Shown here: positions 7,136-14,903 of the stretch, piece after piece
Layout of the letters: each line of letters opens with the position of its first letter
Position numbering within the stretch: position 1 is the first letter of the stretch
From: an uncultured Armatimonadota bacterium
GTDB taxonomy: Bacteria > Armatimonadota > Fimbriimonadia > Fimbriimonadales > Fimbriimonadaceae
Assembly (NCBI GenBank): GCA_903833215.1
Contig: CAILEM010000072.1
Location: 17,242-81,241, forward strand
DNA length: 64,000 nucleotides
Direction: 5' to 3'
Made by a program: the position numbers and the translations under genes
The notes under the pieces: generated by a model
The model's input: the letters and a program-made list of their open reading frames with translations, nothing else
What the model was told of the DNA's origin: nothing
The model's database searches: none

Positions 7136-8203
7136 ATGTCGAAGATTTACGATTATCTGGATGAGCGTCTTTCCATCACAGAATTGAGGAAATTCGGTGA
7201 GAAGAAGACCGTCCCACTTCACAAATACTCGTTTTGGTACTACTGGGGAGGCATCTCGCTACTGTGCTTCTTAATTCAGTTGATCACAGGAATCCTCCTG
7301 ATGATCTACTACAAGCCAGGACCAGACGCCTACAACTCCGTCAGAGCAATCACCTACGACGTTGACTTTGGTTGGCTCGTTCGCTCAGCTCACAGTTGGT
7401 CCGCCACCATTTTCCTTCTGTCGGTTTTTGTACACATGTTCTCTGTGTACTTCATGAAGGCTTACAAAAAACCACGAGAATTTGGTTGGTGGTCCGGAAT
7501 GGCCCTGCTGATTCTCGGTCTCCTCTTTGGGTTTAGCGGTTATCTACTGCCGATGGATGAGCTGTCTTTCACAGCAACCAAGGTCGGTCTGGCGATTCCA
7601 GAGAACATTCCTGTCGTTGGCCACGCAATTGCGAACCTCATGCGGGGTGGCCTCGAAGTATCAGAGATCACTGTTCAGAGATTCTTTGCTTGGCATGCGG
7701 TTGTTCTTCCGCTGCTGTACTTACCTCTGCTGATGTTCCACCTGTTTCTGGTTCAGAAGCACGGCAATGCGATTCCCGAGAGTGAGGAAGCGGTACCTGT
7801 GGCCCAGCGCAAGACGATTCCATTCTTCCCCAACTTCCTTCTCAAGGACTTGGCGATGTGGCTCTTCACCCTCAATGTCGTCGCAGTGATGGCCTCTCTA
7901 TTCCCACCTGACCTAGGCAAAATGGCGGATCCGCTGGGACCAGCACCGGTTGGCGTACATCCCGAGTGGTACTTCATGAGTTCGTTCGAAACTCTGAAGC
8001 TCATCGGTCGAGTCATCACGGGAACGATCGGCGAAGCGGTTGGGATCACGATCTTCACACTCGGCATGGTGCTCTGGTGCCTCATTCCGTTCTACGACGT
8101 TAACACACCTGGCGGGCTTAAAGGCAAACGCGCAACCTACTTCGGTCTGTTCTGTCTCGGCGTCTTACTTGTCACGACTTTACTTGGCTACTTCGTTGGC
8201 TAG
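7136..8203 (+). CDS. Cytochrome b, b6-type fused to subunit IV
   Basis: A 355-residue quinol-oxidising cytochrome b with about eight helices. The heme ligands are His86 and His100 (14 apart) in the second helix, and the His pair in AWHAVVLPLLYLPLLMFHLF, 15 apart. The 15-residue spacing in the second pair is the b6 pattern rather than the mitochondrial bc1 pattern. The subunit-IV-like half follows in the same chain and carries the quinol-site motif PEWY (HPEWYFMSSFE). With the Rieske protein just upstream it forms the core of a quinol:cytochrome c oxidoreductase. Only 12 bp separate it from the CydA-like/heme c gene. No petA-like or separate cytochrome c1 gene is present, so the electron acceptor is probably the 8216 product. 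Confidence 0.93.
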   Translation: MSKIYDYLDERLSITELRKFGEKKTVPLHKYSFWYYWGGISLLCFLIQLITGILLMIYYKPGPDAYNSVRAITYDVDFGWLVRSAHSWSATIFLLSVFVHMFSVYFMKAYKKPREFGWWSGMALLILGLLFGFSGYLLPMDELSFTATKVGLAIPENIPVVGHAIANLMRGGLEVSEITVQRFFAWHAVVLPLLYLPLLMFHLFLVQKHGNAIPESEEAVPVAQRKTIPFFPNFLLKDLAMWLFTLNVVAVMASLFPPDLGKMADPLGPAPVGVHPEWYFMSSFETLKLIGRVITGTIGEAVGITIFTLGMVLWCLIPFYDVNTPGGLKGKRATYFGLFCLGVLLVTTLLGYFVG

Positions 8204-8215
8204 GAATCAACCCTT

Positions 8216-9592
8216 ATGAATTATCCGGTTTGGGAAGTACAAGGTATTGGATTACCTTGGGTAGTCGGGATCATAGCGATCTTCCACGTCATGATCTCTC
8301 AGTTTGCAGTCGGTGGGGGCCTGTATTTGGCCCTCGTAGAGCGGAAAGCGATTAAGGATGGGCGCAGTGATTGGTTCCCTCTGATCAAAGCTCACTCCAA
8401 GTTCTTTCTGCTATTGACCGCGGTCTTCGGCACCGTATCCGGCGTTGGTATTTGGTTTGCCATCGGCTTGATTCAGCCGGAAGCAACAAGCACCCTCATT
8501 CACAACTTCGTTTTTGGTTGGGCGATTGAATGGGTGTTCTTCCTCGTTGAGCTGGCCTCAGCAATCGTGTATTACTACACTTGGGATCGCATCCCTCAAG
8601 CTCTACACCTCAAAGTCGCGTGGCTCTATGCAGGCGCTTCGGTCTGCACCTTGGTAATCATCAACGGCATTCTGTCGTTCATGCTGACCCCAGGAGATAC
8701 TTGGCTTGGCGTTGCTGGCTCCGGTCACGAATCCACCTATTTCTGGAATGCGTTCTTCAACCCGACTTACTGGCCGAGTTTGATGATCCGCTGTCTGGTC
8801 TGTGGTTCGCTAGCAGCAGTGTGGGCATTGGTCACCTTCTCTCGATTGGATGTCGAAGCCTATGGCAAGACTCGAACCGAGCTCATTCGATGGACAGTCC
8901 GTTGGCTCATTCCGGCATTCATTCTTATGCCGATCGCATTCCTTTGGTATGCGGCAATGATTCCAGCCACCAACAAGCATTTGCTTGAGCTTGGTATGGC
9001 AACAATCGGTTCTGGTGCGTTCACGCAGGTGACTCGCATTGCCCTTCTCAGCATTATGAGTTCGGCGACGATCGCTGCCGTGGCGTACCTGTTTGCTTAC
9101 AAGTATCCGCGCGACTTCAGCTCCGGGCATGCAATCGCGATCGTTGGTATCGCTTTGGCCGCCACAGCTTCAACGGAATACGCCCGTGAAGCGATTCGCA
9201 AGCCTTACGTTATCGGCAGCCACATGTACTCGAACGGCGTTCGCGTACATGATGTCGACAAACTTAATCAGACTGGGTTCTTAACTCAGTCGATGTGGAC
9301 TCCGACGGGCGCTGCCGTGACCGACGTTCAACGCGGAAAGGCAATGTTCGCTGGTCAGTGTATGTACTGCCACACGGTGAACGGATACCGCTCGATGAAG
9401 CACTTCCTAGAAGGCCGCGATGCCAAGGCAATCGGCAACATCCTGACGATGCTTCGCCAAAACAAGGTTGACTCCCCTTATCATGCCTACATGCCACCCC
9501 TCGTCGGCACTACCGAAGAGGTCGCAGCGTTGCAGACCTATCTGCTAACGCTCAATCAAGCCGCACCCGCCGGCTCCGTCGCACGAAAGTAG
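8216..9592 (+). CDS. CydA-like membrane subunit with C-terminal heme c domain
   Basis: A 458-residue protein. The first ~330 residues form about nine membrane helices related to cytochrome bd subunit I: His in IFHVMISQFAVGGG, FGWAIEWVFFLVELASAI with the conserved Glu, and STYFWNAFFNPTYWPS. The last ~110 residues are a soluble cytochrome c domain with CMYCH as the heme c site and a likely distal Met in HAYMPPLVG. It is the fourth gene of the operon and lies just before the strong terminator at 9602-9640. The arrangement suggests that electrons leave the Rieske/b6 core through this heme c, or that the CydA-like part is a further redox site. The quinol-binding Q loop of ordinary CydA is not apparent. 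Whether it reduces oxygen cannot be told. Confidence 0.8.
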   Translation: MNYPVWEVQGIGLPWVVGIIAIFHVMISQFAVGGGLYLALVERKAIKDGRSDWFPLIKAHSKFFLLLTAVFGTVSGVGIWFAIGLIQPEATSTLIHNFVFGWAIEWVFFLVELASAIVYYYTWDRIPQALHLKVAWLYAGASVCTLVIINGILSFMLTPGDTWLGVAGSGHESTYFWNAFFNPTYWPSLMIRCLVCGSLAAVWALVTFSRLDVEAYGKTRTELIRWTVRWLIPAFILMPIAFLWYAAMIPATNKHLLELGMATIGSGAFTQVTRIALLSIMSSATIAAVAYLFAYKYPRDFSSGHAIAIVGIALAATASTEYAREAIRKPYVIGSHMYSNGVRVHDVDKLNQTGFLTQSMWTPTGAAVTDVQRGKAMFAGQCMYCHTVNGYRSMKHFLEGRDAKAIGNILTMLRQNKVDSPYHAYMPPLVGTTEEVAALQTYLLTLNQAAPAGSVARK

Positions 9593-9601
9593 TCATCGAT
9601 C

Positions 9602-9642
9602 AAATAGGGTGGTATCTGGTTAGCAGATACCACCCTATTTTG
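9602..9642. terminator. Strong Rho-independent terminator after the respiratory operon
   Basis: AAATAGGGTGGTATCTG (9602-9618) pairs perfectly with CAGATACCACCCTATTT (9624-9640) around a five-base loop. The A-rich start and T-rich end make it able to work in both directions, so it would also stop the minus-strand archaemetzincin transcript. Confidence 0.9.
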
Positions 9643-9658
9643 CATACGTACCCGCCCT

Positions 9659-9692
9659 CGTAGCCGGCGATGGTTGTCCCGCCGCAACGGCA
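9659..9692 (-). repeat. Palindromic repeat family 1, diverged inverted copy
   Basis: CGTAGCCGGCGATGGTTGTC and what follows match, with several changes, the reverse complement of the unit at 9754-9788. Together with that unit it makes an inverted doublet spanning about 130 bp, the same layout as the doublet at 10528-10652. Confidence 0.5.
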
Positions 9693-9753
9693 TTCCTGCT
9701 TGCATGTGCCTAAAGGGGTAGATCGGGACGCCCCGTTGCGGATGTGCCTCAAG

Positions 9754-9788
9754 GTTTCCGGACGTCGGTACGATCACCGCCGACTACG
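9754..9788 (+). repeat. Palindromic repeat family 1, direct copy
   Basis: A 35-bp unit beginning GTTTCCGGACGTCGGTACGA and ending GCCGACTACG, identical to 10618-10652. It has internal dyad symmetry (GTCGGT ... ACCGCCGAC). The two identical copies lie on either side of the archaemetzincin gene in the same orientation. Confidence 0.85.
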
Positions 9789-9836
9789 AGTCTGGTTGGT
9801 ATTTCGGGTTTGGCACTATCAGCGTGGACTCCCGTT

Positions 9837-10460
9837 TCAATTCAACCATTGGCGGATTTTCCCTGTGCACTTTGCACAGAATTTGCTGGATGAATCGGGC
9901 ATCAATCCCTTCCCTTTTCCATCGACCATGATGCATTTCGCGTCAGGGCAGTGTGGAAGGCCCAAGGTGTGGCCGATTTCGTGGACCGCTGTTTTGCCGA
10001 TTTGACGCCGCGCTCGGAATGACGACACGACACAGTTCGCCCCACCGAGTTGGCCCAAACCCATAATTCCGTAATCCTCATGCCCGTGAGCTGGCGTTGA
10101 GATATCTTTGTCGGTCACGACAATCACTTTGCTTAGCCCAACCTTTGGGGCAGACACCATGATCTTCTCTGCTCGATACCTTGATCGAGGCGAATAGTAG
10201 GCGGATTTGAGCATATCAACCCCCTTCAACTCGATTACCGAGAGCTTGAATGTTTGCTCGAGAGCGTTCTCCACGTCGTCGAGTGTTTGCCGCTTTGGGT
10301 TGCCCATCGGCAACACGGCCATCCCCAAGAGAGTTCGGCGATCGGCGCGTGATGTGTGGACGCCTGAATTGCAGCCGCTGGAGATAATCAGGGCGAGGGA
10401 TGCGGGCAGGACGACACAGCTGGCCCAAGGTTTGGATTTTCTTTGTCGCAACCTATTCAT
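9837..10460 (-). CDS. Exported archaemetzincin-like zinc metalloprotease
   Basis: A 207-residue protein with the archaemetzincin signature near the end: HEIGHTLGLPHC (zinc-binding His residues and catalytic Glu), then Cys-x-Met (CIM) four residues later, then CAKC after 16 residues. The family pattern is HExxHxxGx3Cx4CxM, about 17 residues, CxxC, so both the catalytic zinc site and the structural Cys site are present. The N-terminus (ASCVVLPASLALIISSGC) looks like a signal or lipoprotein peptide, which is unusual because many archaemetzincins appear to be intracellular. The gene is isolated and flanked on both sides by inverted doublets of a palindromic repeat. It ends toward the bidirectional terminator at 9602. 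No native substrate can be deduced. Confidence 0.83.
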   Translation of the reverse strand: MNRLRQRKSKPWASCVVLPASLALIISSGCNSGVHTSRADRRTLLGMAVLPMGNPKRQTLDDVENALEQTFKLSVIELKGVDMLKSAYYSPRSRYRAEKIMVSAPKVGLSKVIVVTDKDISTPAHGHEDYGIMGLGQLGGANCVVSSFRARRQIGKTAVHEIGHTLGLPHCPDAKCIMVDGKGKGLMPDSSSKFCAKCTGKIRQWLN

Positions 10461-10527
10461 CTATCAGTAGAGACATGAAGCACCCTTCCGACGGTTCATA
10501 ACCCAATTCACAACAATTCACACCCAC

Positions 10528-10556
10528 TTCGTCGGCGGTGACCGTCCGACGAACGG
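10528..10556 (-). repeat. Palindromic repeat family 1, inverted copy
   Basis: TTCGTCGG (10528-10535) and CCGACGAA (10546-10553) flank CGGTGACCGT. The stretch GTCGGCGGTGACCGTCCGAC matches the reverse complement of the 35-bp unit at 10618-10652 with one substitution and a one-base gap. With 10618-10652 it forms an inverted doublet of 125 bp. Confidence 0.7.
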
Positions 10557-10617
10557 TAGGACCAGACACGCACCGCCTCGGCCCGGCATTCACCCAAAAA
10601 TCACACAAATTCTGCAC

Positions 10618-10652
10618 GTTTCCGGACGTCGGTACGATCACCGCCGACTACG
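10618..10652 (+). repeat. Palindromic repeat family 1, direct copy
   Basis: Identical over 35 bp to 9754-9788. Similarity continues weakly for about 20 more bases (CTGGTTGGT... against CTGGGTGGT...). It lies about 95 bp before proS, whose leader it may influence. The rest of 10461-10746 shows no gene. Confidence 0.85.
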
Positions 10653-10746
10653 GGGCTGGGTGGTGGATCGGGTCGGTTGTGGCAATCTGACTCTGTGTGG
10701 GGCAATAATCTTTGTGCCCCACGTTTGAATCCTCGGGCATTTGTTT

Positions 10747-12519
10747 ATGAGAGTCTCTAACCTATTTGGCGATACGCGCCGTGATGCTCCGGCTGAAGAG
10801 TCGATTGCTTCGCAGCAGATGATGGTCCGTGCTGGGTACGTCGACAAACTGGCGACGGGCATCTTCACGTACATGCCGCTTGCCTACCGCTCCATCCGAA
10901 AGATTGAGCAGATCCTTCGCGAGGAGATGGATGCGATTGGCGGTCAGGAACTCAATATGCCCGTGGTCCACCCGGCGGAGATATGGCAGCGCACAGGTAG
11001 GTGGTTCGAGATTGACGACTCGATGGTGCGATTCAAAGACCGTCGTGGCCACGATATGGCTCTCGCGATGACCCACGAGGAAGTCGTTGGGCAACTCGCG
11101 GCGTCGTTCGTCCGGTCATATCGCCAGTTGCCGATGCTGATCTACCAAATGCAGACGAAGTTTCGAGACGAGGCAAGGGCGCGCGGTGGCCTCATTCGAG
11201 TGCGGGAGTTCATCATGAAGGACTCCTACTCGCTCGATATCAACGAAGCAGGTCTCATCGAGCAGTATGCGAGGCATTACCACGCCTACCACCGTATCGG
11301 ACTGCGAGTTGGCCTTCCCCTCGTTGCTGTCGGCAGCGACGTGGGAATGATGGGCGGTAAACAAGCTCACGAGTTCATGTACCTGACCCCGATCGGCGAG
11401 GACACGCTTGTGATCTCTGAATCTGGCGACTACGCTGCCAACCAAGAGGCCGCCGTGTTTCTCCGCGAACCATTCGATGGTGGCGAACCAGTTCCAATGC
11501 AGGAAGTCGAAACGCCGAACACAACGACCATCGCTGCACTAGCAAAGCTTCTCGACGTATCGACGAAGCAAACCGCCAAGGCTGTTTTCCAAGTTGCGAA
11601 CTTCTCTGGAGACAAACCCGACCATCTGGTGTTGGCCCTCATTCGGGGAGATCTCGAAGTGAACGTCACCAAACTTCGGAACATAATCGGGGCGATGGGA
11701 CTGCGGCCAGCCCAACTCGACGAGATCGACGCAATTGGCGCGGTGGCCGGCTATGGTTCGGCAGTTGGGATCAAGAGGGAGCGAGTGATTGTCGTCGCCG
11801 ACCCGTCTGTCGTTGAAGGGACCAATATGGTCGCAGGTGCCAATAAACCTGGCTGGCACCTTACAGGAGTCAACTACGGCCGAGACTACACGGCAGACAT
11901 CGTGTCCGATATTGCCGAAGCGCTTGAGGGCGCAATTAGCGTCGTTTCAGGCGACAAACTCATGCTCCAAAGAGGCATCGAGGTCGGAAACATCTTCCAA
12001 CTCGGAACGAAGTACACCGAAGCAAACAAAGCCTATTTCACTGATGAGAACGGCGAGGCGAAGCCGATTCTCATGGGCTCCTACGGAATCGGAGTTGGAA
12101 GATTGTTAGCGTGTGTGGCCGAAGAGCATCTTGATGAAAAAGGGCTTTGCTTCCCTATCTCCATTGCCCCATACCATGTGTCGTTGATCTCTCTCTGTCG
12201 TCAATCCGAACGTCCAGAAGCACTCTATCAGGATATGCTTGACGCCGGACTGGAAGTGCTGTTCGATGATCGCGAAGCCTCCGCAGGTGTGAAATTCGCC
12301 GACTCCGAGTTGCGCGGACTACCCATACAGGTTGTCATTTCCGAGCGGTCGCTCAAAGGTGGCAACGTTGAGATCGCCCTGCGTAAGGGTGGCGAGCGGG
12401 AGTTCGTTCCGGTTGAAAATGCGGTGGCGTTCCTCCAAGCGAAAATCGCAGAGATGTTTGCTGCCATCAACGCAACCGTGGGCACCGCGCCTCACTGGCA
12501 GCAGAAGGCTACGTCATGA
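10747..12519 (+). CDS. proS: Proline--tRNA ligase (bacterial type with editing domain)
   Basis: A 590-residue class II aminoacyl-tRNA synthetase that charges tRNA-Pro with proline in the cytoplasm. Motif 2 is visible as KFRDEARARGGLIRVREFIM, motif 3 as GSYGIGVGRLLACV. Between them, at about 230-385, is the inserted YbaK-like editing domain (ALAKLLDVSTKQTAKAVF ... ALIRGDLEVNVTK) that hydrolyses Ala-tRNA-Pro. The C-terminal anticodon-binding domain begins near FPISIAPYHVSLISL. Length fits the long bacterial type. I use the ATG at 10747, matching the family start MRVSNLFG; a TTG two codons earlier is possible. No clear ribosome binding site is seen. The stop overlaps the ATG of the S66 peptidase by four bases. 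Confidence 0.96.
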   Translation: MRVSNLFGDTRRDAPAEESIASQQMMVRAGYVDKLATGIFTYMPLAYRSIRKIEQILREEMDAIGGQELNMPVVHPAEIWQRTGRWFEIDDSMVRFKDRRGHDMALAMTHEEVVGQLAASFVRSYRQLPMLIYQMQTKFRDEARARGGLIRVREFIMKDSYSLDINEAGLIEQYARHYHAYHRIGLRVGLPLVAVGSDVGMMGGKQAHEFMYLTPIGEDTLVISESGDYAANQEAAVFLREPFDGGEPVPMQEVETPNTTTIAALAKLLDVSTKQTAKAVFQVANFSGDKPDHLVLALIRGDLEVNVTKLRNIIGAMGLRPAQLDEIDAIGAVAGYGSAVGIKRERVIVVADPSVVEGTNMVAGANKPGWHLTGVNYGRDYTADIVSDIAEALEGAISVVSGDKLMLQRGIEVGNIFQLGTKYTEANKAYFTDENGEAKPILMGSYGIGVGRLLACVAEEHLDEKGLCFPISIAPYHVSLISLCRQSERPEALYQDMLDAGLEVLFDDREASAGVKFADSELRGLPIQVVISERSLKGGNVEIALRKGGEREFVPVENAVAFLQAKIAEMFAAINATVGTAPHWQQKATS

Positions 12520-13556
12520 CCTTCACGAAACCCAGGCGGCTCTCCGTCGGAGACACGATTGCCGTTGTTTCTCCCTCATGGGGCGGGCCCAGTAGGTATC
12601 CGAATGTGTTCGACATGGGAATTCAGAACATCGAGTCGCTGTTCGGGCTGAAGGTCAAGGAGTATCCGACGGCTCGGATGGACGCCCAGTTCACATATGA
12701 GCATCCTGAGGTCCGCGCCAAGGACCTTAACGACGCCTTTGCTGATGACGAAGTCTCAGCGATCTTTGCTAGCATCGGTGGAGACGATTCGGTCCGACTG
12801 CTTCCTCTCCTAGACCTCGATTTGATCCTGGCTCATCCGAAGGTCTTGATGGGCTATTCGGATACAGCGGTGCTGAACAGCTATCTGTGCAGCCGAGGTC
12901 TGGTCACTTTTAACGGCCCGAGCGTGATGGCTGGATTCGCACAGATGCAGCACTTACCCGCCGAGCTTGTCGAAAACGTGAAGCAGGTTTTATTTCAACC
13001 GTCGCATCGACTGGAATATGCCCCCTACTCTCATTGGGCGAACGACTATGTCGACTGGGGCACGCCTGGATATGACGGCGTCCGCAATTTGAGTCCGAAT
13101 ACAGAGGGTTGGCACTGGTTGCAAGGCGAAGGCGTGGTGACCGGTGCATTGTATGGCGGTTGCATAGAGGTTTTCGAGTTCACAAAGGGCACCCGATTCT
13201 GGCCATCGCCCGAATTCTTCGACGGCAAGATCCTGTTCTTTGAGACCAGTGAGGATAAACCGAGCGTCGCTAACCTAAAGTATATGCTCCGCAACTACGG
13301 CTCGATGGGCGTCCTCGATCAAGTCAGCGCCCTAATGTTCGGCCGAGCCAGATCGTTTACCGATACCGAGAAAGTCGAATTAGAAGAGACGATTGTGCGG
13401 GTTGTCGCCAAAGAGTTCGGACGACCCGACATGCCCATCGTCGCCAACATGGACTTCGGCCACACCGACCCCCAGTTCATCATGCCGCTAGGAATCCAAG
13501 CCGAGATCGACTGCCAAAAGCGGACCTTCGCCCTGGTTGAAACCGCAGTAGTTTGA
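12516..13556 (+). CDS. S66 family serine peptidase (LD-carboxypeptidase / MccF-like)
   Basis: A 346-residue protein of peptidase family S66. The first domain carries VAVVSPSWGGPSRYP-like sequence and the nucleophile motif LMGYSDTAVL. The catalytic Glu is in ILFFETSEDKPS and the His in NMDFGHTDPQF, completing the Ser-Glu-His triad. Family members trim L,D-peptide bonds in recycled muropeptides, and a subgroup (MccF-like) cleaves nucleotide-peptide antibiotics such as microcin C. The sequence alone does not decide between them. It overlaps proS by ATGA, so the pair is cotranscribed and coupled; an MccF-like detoxifying role would fit a synthetase neighbour but is only a guess. It is followed by the family 2 repeat doublet. 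Confidence 0.85.
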   Translation: MTFTKPRRLSVGDTIAVVSPSWGGPSRYPNVFDMGIQNIESLFGLKVKEYPTARMDAQFTYEHPEVRAKDLNDAFADDEVSAIFASIGGDDSVRLLPLLDLDLILAHPKVLMGYSDTAVLNSYLCSRGLVTFNGPSVMAGFAQMQHLPAELVENVKQVLFQPSHRLEYAPYSHWANDYVDWGTPGYDGVRNLSPNTEGWHWLQGEGVVTGALYGGCIEVFEFTKGTRFWPSPEFFDGKILFFETSEDKPSVANLKYMLRNYGSMGVLDQVSALMFGRARSFTDTEKVELEETIVRVVAKEFGRPDMPIVANMDFGHTDPQFIMPLGIQAEIDCQKRTFALVETAVV

Positions 13557-13670
13557 TGCCGAAGCATGGATAGGGGAGAGGCGTGCCTCATTTGCGCTGT
13601 GGCTTCGCTGAAAATAGGGTTACACTGCCGCCCGTCGATGTCAAAGAACTCCTAGACACTGCCAGCGATG

Positions 13671-13708
13671 ATGCCTCCAGCCGGAGCCATCGGCGGAGCC
13701 TGGAGGCT
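13671..13708 (+). repeat. Palindromic repeat family 2, copy 1
   Basis: ATGCCTCCAGCCGGAGC, a six-base loop, then CGGAGCCTGGAGGCT. The outer arms GCCTCCAG and CTGGAGGC pair. It is the mirror of the copy at 13766-13802, and the two differ only in the loop. The preceding CACTGCCAGCGATG is also found, with a one-base change in length, next to the copy at 36332. The 271-bp gap 13557-13827 holds nothing else that I can support. Confidence 0.85.
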
Positions 13709-13765
13709 CGTGATCAAGTGCTCGGCTGGCCAACGTATCTTCGCCCCCAGAAGCAGGTGGTTCAA

Positions 13766-13802
13766 GCCTCCAGGCTCCGCTTTCAGCTCCGGCTGGAGGC
13801 AT
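13766..13802 (-). repeat. Palindromic repeat family 2, copy 2 (inverted)
   Basis: AGCCTCCAGGCTCCGC, a short loop, then GCTCCGGCTGGAGGCAT: the inverse of 13671-13708. The two copies form a doublet spanning 132 bp, close to the span of the family 1 doublets, which is the layout of REPIN-type elements. Confidence 0.85.
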
Positions 13803-13827
13803 CAACGACTTTGGTATGTGACCTGCC

Positions 13828-14856
13828 TCAGACAGGATTTGGGTTGCGGCTGAAGCCGTTTTGATGCCAGTAGGGGTAGGCCTTGGGGGTTTGGCTGGCG
13901 GCGTCTAGCTTGGCGACTTGGGCGGGGGTGAGATTCCAACCGATGGCGCCTAGGTTGTCTCGGAGCTGCTCTTCGGTTCTAGCACCAATGATGATCGTGG
14001 AGACGGTTGGACGCTGGAGGAGCCAGTTGAGAGCTATCTGGGGCACCGTTTTGCCGGTTTCGGCAGCAACTTCATCGATCGCGTCGACGACTTGGAACAG
14101 ATACTCTTCGGGTACTTGGGGACCGGCTCCAGCCGTTACCGGATTCTTCAGACGGGTGTTATCGGGAACGGACTGCCCACGACGCAGCTTGCCGGTGAGT
14201 CTTCCCCAGCCGAGTGGACTCCACACCACTGCACCGACGCCCTGGTCAATTCCGAGCGGCATTAGCTCCCACTCGTAGTCTCGTCCGATGAGCGAATAGT
14301 ACGCCTGGTGCGCCACGTACCGAGATAGGTTGTGCTTCTCCGAATAGGCGAGCGACTTCATCAGATGCCAGCCAGAGAAGTTGGAACAGCCGATGTACCG
14401 CACTTTACCGCTGCGAACGAGGTCATCGAGGGCATTCAGGGTTTCATCGATTGGAGTCAAGGCATCGAAAGCGTGCATCTGATACAGGTCGATATGGTCC
14501 GTTCCCAGACGGCGCAGGCTATCTTCACACGACTTGATGAGGTGATAGCGAGAGGAGCCAACGTCATTTGGTCCTGGTCCAAAAGTGAAGGTAGCTTTGG
14601 TTGATACCAAGACTTCGTCGCGACGACCTTTGATGGCTTGGCCCAAAATCTCTTCCGCCAACCCCAATGAGTAGGTGTCGGCCGAGTCAAACATATTGAG
14701 GCCAGCTTCCAAGCAGATATCCACCATGCGGGTTGCGTGGGCAACGTCGCTATTGCCAAAACCCTGGAAGAAGTCCCCCTTGCCTCCAAATGTCCCGGTG
14801 CCAAAACTCAAGACGGGCACTTTTAGCCCCGATCCGCCTAGCTTTCTATATTCCAT
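13828..14856 (-). CDS. Aldo/keto reductase
   Basis: A complete 342-residue NAD(P)H-dependent aldo/keto reductase. It starts MEYRKLGGSGLKVPVLSFGT. The catalytic tetrad is visible as Asp and Tyr in MFDSADTYSLGLAEE, Lys in VLVSTKATF and His in LYQMHAFDAL. The cofactor end of the barrel is shown by WSPLGWGRLTGKL and STIIIGARTEEQLRDNL. The ATG is preceded by GGGAAGG about six bases upstream. It lies 47 bp after the S9 peptidase start-to-stop tract on the same strand, so it could be read from the peptidase transcript. It resembles the general aldehyde-reducing AKR11-like group; the substrate is unknown. Confidence 0.93.
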   Translation of the reverse strand: MEYRKLGGSGLKVPVLSFGTGTFGGKGDFFQGFGNSDVAHATRMVDICLEAGLNMFDSADTYSLGLAEEILGQAIKGRRDEVLVSTKATFTFGPGPNDVGSSRYHLIKSCEDSLRRLGTDHIDLYQMHAFDALTPIDETLNALDDLVRSGKVRYIGCSNFSGWHLMKSLAYSEKHNLSRYVAHQAYYSLIGRDYEWELMPLGIDQGVGAVVWSPLGWGRLTGKLRRGQSVPDNTRLKNPVTAGAGPQVPEEYLFQVVDAIDEVAAETGKTVPQIALNWLLQRPTVSTIIIGARTEEQLRDNLGAIGWNLTPAQVAKLDAASQTPKAYPYWHQNGFSRNPNPV

Positions 14857-14903
14857 GTTTCAATCCTTCCCTGTTGTCTACGGCCAAATGCACCCCGAAG
14901 TCG

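Noticed and set aside
9670..10005. Plus-strand frame across the repeat and archaemetzincin end
   Set aside because: No family resemblance, no ribosome site, and it is antisense to the metalloprotease; it arises from the repeat DNA.
13583..13864. Plus-strand frame of 93 codons between the S66 peptidase and the aldo/keto reductase
   Set aside because: It consists mostly of the palindromic repeat doublet and has no coding character.
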